From positions 1-7,343 of the forward strand of contig JBFKQZ010000162.1 in NCBI GenBank assembly GCA_041627475.1: DNA of 7,343 nt. Direction: 5' to 3'. Below the pieces are notes generated by a model. It was not told the DNA's origin. It ran no database searches and saw nothing but the letters and a program-made list of their open reading frames with translations. Below are positions 1-5,584 of this stretch, one piece after another (within the stretch, counting starts at the first letter, position 1; every line of letters begins with the position of its first letter). The translations under genes were made by a program, and so were the position numbers. Source of the stretch: JBFGFG01 sp041627475. Lineage in GTDB: Bacteria; Actinomycetota; Nitriliruptoria; Nitriliruptorales; Nitriliruptoraceae.

Positions 1-519
1 GAGTGGGCGTCGATGCTCGACCGTCTGCTCCGTGGCGACACCAGCGACCACGCGGGGGAGTGGTTCTCGAGCGTCGACGCCCGGATGCACCCGGGCTGCG
101 TCCAGCAGCCCCGCGTCCCACTGGCGATGGCCGCAGCCGGACCCCGGCTGCTGCGCCACGCCGCGGACCACGCCGACGCGTGGATCACGGAGGGCGACCG
201 CCGCGGACCGGAACCCGACCGCAGCGCCGCCGGCACCGAGGCAGCCGTCCAGTGGCAGTGGGGGCACATCGCGGAACGCTGCGCCGAGACCGGCCGCGAT
301 GCGAGCGAGATCGACCGCATCCTCCTCGGCGGCAACACCGAGGAGGTGCCGCTGGCCAGCGCCGACGCGTTCGAGGACTACGTCGGCCGCTACGCCGCGC
401 TGGGGATCACCGACATCGTCGTCCACCATCCCGTCGCCGGCGACCCCATGTGGGACCAGGACCCCGAGATCCTCGACCAGATCGCCGACCGCCTACCCAC
501 ACTGCGACGCCCGGGGTGA
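1..519 (+). CDS. LLM-class (luciferase-like) flavin-dependent oxidoreductase, C-terminal part
   Basis: This is the last 172 residues of a protein whose start lies before the window; the reading frame is open from base 1 and ends at TGA 517-519. An internal ATG at 13 is not a credible start because the family fold is about 280-350 residues. The visible part fits the C-terminal half of the bacterial luciferase-like TIM-barrel family: an E-W-A-S-M-L-D-R-L-L-R-G helix, then a Q-Q-P-R-V-P-L-A-M-A-A-A-G-P-R segment, then H-A-D-A-W-I-T, a strand-turn-helix signature typical of these enzymes. The end holds a Y-x-x-L-G-I-T-D-I-V-V-H strand and a helical tail. Family members oxidise or reduce small substrates with FMN or F420; many actinobacterial ones use F420. 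The cofactor and substrate cannot be told from this half. It converges on menB across a hairpin-rich spacer, so it is not in that operon. The family call is firm and the substrate unknown. Confidence 0.85.
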   Translation, partial: EWASMLDRLLRGDTSDHAGEWFSSVDARMHPGCVQQPRVPLAMAAAGPRLLRHAADHADAWITEGDRRGPEPDRSAAGTEAAVQWQWGHIAERCAETGRDASEIDRILLGGNTEEVPLASADAFEDYVGRYAALGITDIVVHHPVAGDPMWDQDPEILDQIADRLPTLRRPG

Positions 520-529
520 CAGGGGGGAT

Positions 530-553
530 CCAAGGGGGGATATCCCCCCTTGG
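530..553. terminator. 24-bp perfect palindrome in convergent spacer, probable bidirectional terminator
   Basis: Bases 530-553 are their own reverse complement: C-C-A-A, six G, A-T-A-T, six C, T-T-G-G. It lies 11 bases past the stop of the oxidoreductase and 59 bases past the stop of menB, where both transcripts need to end. The 9-base string AGGGGGGAT occurs at 521-529 and again at 533-541, so the left arm is partly duplicated. No T tract follows, which is common for terminators in GC-rich actinobacteria. The symmetry is seen; the terminator role is inferred from position. A protein-binding site or a repeat-family member is possible. Confidence 0.6.
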
Positions 554-562
554 GCACCGGGT

Positions 563-579
563 CTGGGCCGAAGGCCCAG
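563..579. terminator. Hairpin 2 of the convergent spacer
   Basis: A 7-bp perfect stem, CTGGGCC (563-569) with GGCCCAG (573-579), closes a GAA triloop. It is the middle of three hairpins between two convergent genes and would form in either transcript. No T tract follows on either strand. The terminator role is inferred. Confidence 0.5.
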
Positions 580-589
580 CAGGGGGCGC

Positions 590-606
590 GGGGGACGGCG
601 TCCCCC
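590..606. terminator. Hairpin 3 of the convergent spacer, next to the menB stop
   Basis: A 7-bp perfect stem, GGGGGAC (590-596) with GTCCCCC (600-606), closes a GGC triloop. It begins 5 bases past the menB stop codon, so it is the best placed of the three to end the menB transcript. No T tract follows. The role is inferred from position. Confidence 0.55.
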
Positions 607-611
607 GTCGG

Positions 612-1532
612 TCAGTAGTGGTAGGGGAACTCCGACCAGTCTGGATCCCGCTTCTCGAGGAACTGGTCGCGGCCCTCCTGGGCCTCGTCCGTGCCGTAGA
701 TGAGGCGGGTCGCCTCGCCGGCGAACACCTGCTGGCCGACGAGACCGTCGTCGGTGAGGTTCATCGCGAACTTGAACATGCGGGTCGCGGTCGGCGACTT
801 GCGCAGGATCTCGGCCGCCCAGGCGAGTCCGGTCGCCTCGAGCTCCTCGTGCGGCACGGCCCGGTTGACCGTGCCCCACGCGACGGCCTGCTCAGCGTCG
901 TAGGTCGCGCCGAGGAGGAAGATCTCGCGGGCGACCTTCTGCCCGACCTGCTTGGCGAGGTAGGCGCTGCCGAAGCCACCGTCCACCGACGCGACGTCGA
1001 GGTCGGTCTGCTTGAACCGGGCGTGCTCGCGCGACGCGATCGTGAGGTCGCAGACGACGTGCAGCGAGTGGCCCCCGCCGGCGGCCCAGCCGTTGACCAG
1101 CGCGATCACGACCTTGGGCATGTGCCGGATCAGGCGTTGCACCTCGAGGATGTGCAGGCGTCCGCCCCGAGCCGGGTCGATCGAGGCTGCCTCGTCGCCG
1201 TCGGCGTAGCGGTACCCGTCCCTCCCGCGGATGCGCTGGTCACCGCCGGAGCAGAACGCGTGGCCGCCGTCGCGGGGGCTCGGGCCGTTGCCGGTCAGCA
1301 GCACGCAGCCCACGTCCGAGGTCTGCCGTGCGTGGTCGAGCACGCGGTAGAGCTCGTCGACGGTGTGCGGCCGGAAGGCGTTGCGCACCTCGGGGCGGTC
1401 GAACGCGACGCGGACCACGCCGTTGCGAGCAACGCCGGCCGCCTCGGTCGCACGGTGGTACGTGACGTCGGTCAGGGACTCGAAGCCGGGCACGGGGGCC
1501 CACAGGGTCGGGTCGAACAGGTCGGCTGCCAC
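612..1532 (-). CDS. menB: 1,4-dihydroxy-2-naphthoyl-CoA synthase
   Basis: This crotonase-fold enzyme closes the second naphthoquinone ring, turning o-succinylbenzoyl-CoA into 1,4-dihydroxy-2-naphthoyl-CoA in cytosolic menaquinone synthesis. The 306-residue product resembles mycobacterial MenB along its length. It shows R-P-E-V-R-N-A-F-R-P-H-T (46-57), C-S-G-G-D-Q (94-99; oxyanion hole region), G-W-A-A-G-G-G-H-S-L-H (148-158) and D177, S182 and D184, which line up with Asp185, Ser190 and Asp192 of the M. tuberculosis enzyme. Y279 matches its Tyr287. Having Asp at 177 rather than Gly marks the bicarbonate-independent type. The GTG at 1532-1530 was chosen because AAGGAG (1545-1540) sits 7 bases before it; the in-frame GTG two codons upstream is only 1 base from that site. 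The reading frame stays open further upstream, but that is GC-rich shadow. It stands alone on this strand, divergent from mihF, with no other men gene in view. Confidence 0.96.
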   Translation of the reverse strand: MAADLFDPTLWAPVPGFESLTDVTYHRATEAAGVARNGVVRVAFDRPEVRNAFRPHTVDELYRVLDHARQTSDVGCVLLTGNGPSPRDGGHAFCSGGDQRIRGRDGYRYADGDEAASIDPARGGRLHILEVQRLIRHMPKVVIALVNGWAAGGGHSLHVVCDLTIASREHARFKQTDLDVASVDGGFGSAYLAKQVGQKVAREIFLLGATYDAEQAVAWGTVNRAVPHEELEATGLAWAAEILRKSPTATRMFKFAMNLTDDGLVGQQVFAGEATRLIYGTDEAQEGRDQFLEKRDPDWSEFPYHY

Positions 1533-1539
1533 GGGCACG

Positions 1540-1545
1540 CTCCTT
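1540..1545 (-). promoter_or_regulatory. Ribosome binding site deciding the menB start
   Basis: On the minus strand AAGGAG lies 7 bases before GTG 1532-1530 and 1 base before GTG 1538-1536. The spacing favours the inner GTG. Confidence 0.75.
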
Positions 1546-1610
1546 CGATCGAGCGCCGAGGCTAATGCGGCGTCCACCGCACGCCGGGCCGACCGCCGCG
1601 GCACGGTGAC

Positions 1611-1616
1611 TAGGGT
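1611..1616 (+). promoter_or_regulatory. Candidate -10 element of the mihF operon promoter
   Basis: TAGGGT fits the actinobacterial TAnnnT -10 pattern and sits inside GACTAGGGT (1608-1616), 34 bases before the mihF ATG. A start site near 1622 would leave a leader of about 28 bases. I see no convincing -35; GCCGAC at 1588-1593 is at 17-bp spacing and matches TTGACA in only part. The nearly identical GACTAGGCT precedes metK. This is a motif reading only. Confidence 0.4.
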
Positions 1617-1650
1617 TGGGCCCCCACCGCCCCCGACCAGTGGACCGCCG

Positions 1651-1971
1651 ATGTCCGTGCCAGAGCTCGACGCCGACGCGCGCCGGGAGGCGCTGGAGAA
1701 GGCCAAGCGGGCACGGCAGGTCCGGGCACAGCTCAAGCACATGCTCAAGTCGGGCGAGGTCGAGCTGCACGAGGTCCTGCAGCGGGCAGGTGACGCCCCG
1801 GCGCTGGCGAAGATGCGTGTCGTCGAGGTCCTCGAGGCGCTGCCCAACGTCGGCAAGGTGACTGCGGCGAAGCTCATGGACGAGCTGAGGATCTCGCCGA
1901 CGCGTCGCGTCCAGGGGCTCGGCCGCCGCCAGAAGGAAGCGCTCCTCGACCGCTTCGGGGACGGTTCGTGA
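1651..1971 (+). CDS. mihF: Actinobacterial integration host factor (mIHF)
   Basis: A small basic nucleoid-associated protein of 106 residues, the usual length for the short mIHF/sIHF form; it binds and bends DNA and is unrelated to the proteobacterial IHF alpha/beta pair. The N-terminal half is a charged helix (A-L-E-K-A-K-R-A-R, about 14-22). The C-terminal half carries the helix-two-turn-helix: L-E-A-L-P-N-V-G-K-V (61-70), then S-P-T-R-R-V-Q-G-L-G-R-R-Q (82-94), which matches mycobacterial mIHF almost residue for residue. The ATG start has only a weak purine run before it. The stop overlaps the next gene's GTG (GTGA, 1968-1971), so the two are probably co-translated. In many actinobacteria pyrF precedes and gmk follows; here menB is divergent upstream and an archaeal-type kinase follows. 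Confidence 0.95.
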   Translation: MSVPELDADARREALEKAKRARQVRAQLKHMLKSGEVELHEVLQRAGDAPALAKMRVVEVLEALPNVGKVTAAKLMDELRISPTRRVQGLGRRQKEALLDRFGDGS

Positions 1972-2525
1972 CCGACCTCACCGTGACCGTCGGCGGCCTC
2001 GCGGGCACCGGCACCTCGACGCTGTGCCGCCTGCTGAGCGCCAACCTCGACCTGCCGTACACGTACGCCGGGCAGCTGTTCCGCCAGGAGGCGGCCCGCC
2101 GCGGGTTGTCGCTGGCCGAGTTCGGCGCCCTCTGCCAGGAGGACCCGGCGGTCGACCGCAGCCTCGACGACCGGCAGCTGGAGCTGCTGCGCGATGGCGG
2201 CCTGCTGCTCGAGGGACGGATGGCGGGCTGGCTGGCGGAGCACAACGACGTCGCCGCGTTCACTGTCTGGGTCGTGTGCGACGAGGACGTTCGCATGAGT
2301 CGGATCGCCGAGCGCGACGGTGGCGACCTCGAGGAGCAGCGGGCCGCGACCCTCGAGCGAGAGGCCAGCGAGCAGGCCCGGTTCCTCGAGTACCACGGCG
2401 CGGACCTCTCGGACCTCTCGATCTACGACCTGGTGCTGGACTCGACCGACCACACGCCGGACGGGTTGGCCCGCGCCGTCGTCGCCGAGATGCGCGCAGC
2501 GGGCGTGGAGCTCGATGTCGGCTGA
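1968..2525 (+). CDS. cmk: Archaeal-type (d)CMP kinase (cytidylate kinase)
   Basis: This P-loop nucleoside monophosphate kinase has 185 residues and is predicted to phosphorylate CMP/dCMP with ATP. It resembles the archaeal cytidylate kinase family rather than bacterial Cmk (about 220 residues) or guanylate kinase. Evidence: a P-loop G-L-A-G-T-G-T-S-T (10-18), Y-A-G-Q-L-F-R (33-39) for nucleotide monophosphate binding, L-A-E-F-G with E-D-P-x-V-D (58-63), D-D-R-Q (67-70), L-E-G-R-M-A-G-W (81-88) and a LID/C-terminal region R-E-A-S-E (131-135) and L-S-I-Y-D-L-V-L-D-S-T (150-160). These follow the archaeal proteins in order and spacing, as I recall them. The P-loop Lys is Thr16. The start is GTG 1968 with GGGGA 6 bases upstream, overlapping the mihF stop. 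Its slot is the usual place of gmk, but no guanylate kinase GMP-binding pattern is visible. CMP specificity is inferred from family resemblance; another NMP substrate is possible. Confidence 0.85.
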   Translation: MTDLTVTVGGLAGTGTSTLCRLLSANLDLPYTYAGQLFRQEAARRGLSLAEFGALCQEDPAVDRSLDDRQLELLRDGGLLLEGRMAGWLAEHNDVAAFTVWVVCDEDVRMSRIAERDGGDLEEQRAATLEREASEQARFLEYHGADLSDLSIYDLVLDSTDHTPDGLARAVVAEMRAAGVELDVG

Positions 2526-2579
2526 TCATGCGATACCGTGGTGCGTCCTCCTGCCCACGAGCACGACAGGCACCGGCCC

Positions 2580-2867
2580 ATGGCCCACATCGACGACCTG
2601 ATGGAGAAGGTGGACACCAAGTTCCACCTCGTCCACCTCGCCGCCAAGCGCGCCCGCGAGATCAACGCCTACTACACCCAGCTGGGTGAGGGGCTGCAGC
2701 AGTTCGTCCCGCCGCTGGTCTCCACCGAGTCCAACAAGCCCCTCACGATCGCCCTCGAGGAGATCGCCGAGGAGAAGATCGAGGTCACCGACCAGGAGAC
2801 CCTCGACGCGCTCGCGGCGGAGATGGAGGAGGAGTACGGCTTCGCTCCCGGGGAGTTCGAGGCCTGA
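2580..2867 (+). CDS. rpoZ: RNA polymerase omega subunit
   Basis: Omega binds beta-prime and aids assembly of RNA polymerase. The 95-residue product carries the family core: K-F-H-L-V-H-L-A-A-K-R-A-R-E-I-N (14-29), then P-P-L-V (44-47), and K-P-L-T-I-A-L-E-E-I-A-E-E-K-I (53-67), followed by an acidic tail rich in Glu (81-95). The ATG at 2580 was chosen because the conserved region begins shortly after it and ACAGG lies 9 bases before it; GTG 2538 in the same frame would add 14 residues (MVRPPAHEHDRHRP) with no family resemblance. It lies 54 bases after cmk, and its stop overlaps the proposed coaBC start. Position between the kinase and coaBC is standard for actinobacteria. Confidence 0.95.
   Translation: MAHIDDLMEKVDTKFHLVHLAAKRAREINAYYTQLGEGLQQFVPPLVSTESNKPLTIALEEIAEEKIEVTDQETLDALAAEMEEEYGFAPGEFEA
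2850..2855 (+). promoter_or_regulatory. Ribosome binding site supporting a CTG start for coaBC
   Basis: GGGGAG inside the end of rpoZ lies 8 bases before CTG 2864-2866. It is the only well-spaced purine-rich site near the start of the coaBC frame, and supports initiation at that CTG. Confidence 0.55.
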
Positions 2868-4120
2868 ACACCCCGGGTCTGGACGCGGAGGGGGCAGCCG
2901 ACGAGCTCCCCGAACCGCGGCTGGACGGGCAGCGGGTCCTGCTGGGCGTCACCGGTGGGATCGCTGCGTACAAGGCCGTGCTGCTGGCACGGCTCTGTGT
3001 GCGTTCGGGGGCGGACGTCCACGTGGTGCCGACCCGTGGCGCGCTCAAGATGATCGGCGCGCCGACCTTCGAGGGCATCACGGGCAACCCGGTGCGCTCC
3101 GAGGTCTGGGAGGGTGTCGACACCGAGACACACGTCGCGCTGGCTCGCAGCGCTGACGTGCTCGGGATCTACCCGGCGACGGCGCACACCATGGCCAAGC
3201 TCGCGTCCGGGCTCGCCGACGACCTGCTGACGACCTCGGTCCTGGCGGCGACGTGTCCCGTGCTGGTCGCACCGGCGATGCACGGCGAGATGTGGGCACA
3301 TCCCGCGACTCGGCGCAACACCAACCAGCTGTGGGCCGACGGCGTACGCGTCGTCGGGCCGGAGTCGGGCCAGCTGATGGGCGGCGACGTCGGTGCGGGG
3401 CGCCTCGTCGAACCCGAGATGATGCTCCGTGCGCTCGGTGAGGCAGTGGCGCCGGTCGCCCAGGACCTCGTCGGCCGTCGCTTCACGATCAGCGCTGCCG
3501 GCACGCGCGAGTCGCTGGACCCGATCCGGTTCGTCGGCAACCGCTCGACGGGCCGCATGGGCTTCGCCCTGGCCGAGGCCGCGGTGCGCCGGGGCGCGAC
3601 CGTGACGCTGGTCGCCGGCCACACCGGGCTCCCCACGCCGCCCGGTGTCGAGCGGGTGGACGTCGAGACCGCCCTGCAGATGCGCGAGGAGATCATGAGC
3701 CGGGTCGACGTCGACGTCGTGGTCAAGGCCGCGGCCGTCGCCGACTTCCGCCCTGCCGAGGCGTCGATCCGCAAGATCAAGAAGGGGGAGGGGATCCCCA
3801 CGATCGAGCTCGTGCGCAACCCGGACATCCTCGCCGAGATCGGTGAGCGTCGGCGCGAGTTCGGCAAGGGGCCGAGGGTGCTCGTCGGCTTCGCGGCCGA
3901 GACGCACGACGTCGAGCAGTACGGCAAGGAGAAGCTCGTCAGCAAGGGCGCCGACCTCCTCGTCGTCAACGACGTGTCGCGCCCGGACGCCGGCTTCGGC
4001 AGCCCCACCAACGAGATCGTCATGTTCGGTGCCGACGGCACCCGTGAGGCCATCCCGTTGGCCCACAAGGAGCAGGTGGCCCACCACATCCTCGACCGGA
4101 TCGCCGGACTGCTCGACTGA
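2864..4120 (+). CDS. coaBC: Bifunctional phosphopantothenoylcysteine decarboxylase / phosphopantothenate-cysteine ligase
   Basis: CoaBC makes 4'-phosphopantetheine in two cytosolic steps of coenzyme A synthesis: CoaB joins phosphopantothenate to cysteine using CTP, and the FMN-dependent CoaC half decarboxylates the product. Numbering from CTG 2864 (418 residues): the CoaC domain has the flavin-binding V-T-G-G-I-A-A-Y-K (29-37), the active-site His90, Y-P-A-T-A (103-107) and P-A-M-H-G-E-M-W (137-144). The CoaB domain has G-N-R-S-T-G-R-M-G (225-233), A-A-A-V-A-D-F-R-P (289-297), K-I-K-K (304-307) and G-F-A-A-E-T (342-347). The first ATG/GTG/TTG in frame is GTG 2978, which would cut off the flavin motif, so the start must be non-canonical; CTG 2864 overlaps the rpoZ stop (CTGA) and has GGGGAG 8 bases upstream. 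The enterobacterial CoaC residues Asn125 and Cys158 appear here as His140 and Gly173, which I recall also in the M. tuberculosis protein. The function is firm; the exact start is moderate. Confidence 0.93.
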   Translation: MNTPGLDAEGAADELPEPRLDGQRVLLGVTGGIAAYKAVLLARLCVRSGADVHVVPTRGALKMIGAPTFEGITGNPVRSEVWEGVDTETHVALARSADVLGIYPATAHTMAKLASGLADDLLTTSVLAATCPVLVAPAMHGEMWAHPATRRNTNQLWADGVRVVGPESGQLMGGDVGAGRLVEPEMMLRALGEAVAPVAQDLVGRRFTISAAGTRESLDPIRFVGNRSTGRMGFALAEAAVRRGATVTLVAGHTGLPTPPGVERVDVETALQMREEIMSRVDVDVVVKAAAVADFRPAEASIRKIKKGEGIPTIELVRNPDILAEIGERRREFGKGPRVLVGFAAETHDVEQYGKEKLVSKGADLLVVNDVSRPDAGFGSPTNEIVMFGADGTREAIPLAHKEQVAHHILDRIAGLLD

Positions 4121-4194
4121 GCCGCGTGCGTGCGGTGAACGGCCGCGAGGGGCGTCCGAACCGCTGCGTCCGCGGATCCGGACACTGCATCGAC

Positions 4195-4200
4195 TAGGCT
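4195..4200 (+). promoter_or_regulatory. Candidate -10 element of the metK promoter
   Basis: TAGGCT (TAnnnT pattern) lies within GACTAGGCT (4192-4200), nearly the same as the box before mihF. A start near 4207 would give a leader of about 93 bases before the metK GTG. I find no clear -35 at 16-18 bp. This is a motif reading only. Confidence 0.4.
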
Positions 4201-4223
4201 GCCTTGTCGCTGCGGCCCTGATC

Positions 4224-4266
4224 GAGCGCCGCCCGCGTCCGTGTCGAGTCCGACGTCCGGCGCCTC
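4224..4266 (+). promoter_or_regulatory. Predicted stem-loop in the metK 5' leader
   Basis: GAGCGCCG (4224-4231) can pair with CGGCG-C-CTC (4258-4266) through 8 bp with one bulged C. Within it GTCG (4243-4246) pairs with CGAC (4251-4254) around the loop AGTC. The structure lies between the candidate promoter and the ribosome binding site (CGGAG, 4289-4293). I do not recognise it as SAM-I, SAM-II or SAM-IV from memory of their consensus cores. It could be a regulatory leader or simply GC-rich pairing by chance. Confidence 0.3.
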
Positions 4267-4299
4267 CCGCCAGTACGTCTGCCATTCCCGGAGCAAACC

Positions 4300-5505
<1,206 letters not shown>

Positions 5506-5516
5506 AGCACGCAACG

Positions 5517-5539
5517 CCGGTGGGACCGCGTCCCACCGG
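5517..5539 (+). terminator. metK terminator hairpin
   Basis: A 10-bp perfect stem, CCGGTGGGAC (5517-5526) with GTCCCACCGG (5530-5539), closes a CGC triloop 11 bases past the metK stop. No T tract follows. The stem quality and position make it the likely end, or attenuation point, of the metK transcript before priA. Confidence 0.7.
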
Positions 5540-5547
5540 GCTGGTAC

Positions 5548-5584
5548 CACGACCCCCGTCGGTGCAACTGGCGGGGGTGTCGTG
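5548..5584 (+). promoter_or_regulatory. Stem-loop covering the priA ribosome binding site
   Basis: CACGACCCCC (5548-5557) can pair with GGGGG (5573-5577) and TCGTG (5580-5584), a 10-bp stem with a 2-base bulge and a 15-base loop. The right arm contains the only ribosome-binding-like run before priA (GGGGG, 6 bases before GTG 5584) and the first base of the start codon. It could lower priA translation or act as a second terminator. Pairing is seen; function is inferred. Confidence 0.45.

Noticed and set aside
3..1565. A 520-residue plus-strand open frame spanning the oxidoreductase end and antisense to menB
   Set aside because: It overlaps two clear genes in other frames and crosses the hairpin spacer; composition is that of a shadow frame.
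1533..2453. The 307-residue N-terminal extension of the menB frame on the minus strand
   Set aside because: It runs antisense to mihF and the kinase, has no MenB similarity, and a good ribosome binding site supports the start at 1532.
1968..2525. Calling the kinase guanylate kinase on synteny alone
   Set aside because: The motifs and length follow archaeal CMP kinase, and the GMP-binding pattern of guanylate kinase is not present.
2534..2539. TACCGT as a -10 element for a separate rpoZ promoter
   Set aside because: It fits TAnnnT only loosely, has no -35 partner, and the 54-base gap after cmk is compatible with one operon; not strong enough to list.
2538..2579. An upstream GTG start for rpoZ adding 14 residues
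   Set aside because: The extra residues (MVRPPAHEHDRHRP) do not resemble omega, and no ribosome binding site precedes GTG 2538.
4121..4190. A terminator after coaBC
   Set aside because: Only short imperfect pairings are visible, such as GTCCG (4168-4172) with CGGAC (4179-4183); none is convincing.
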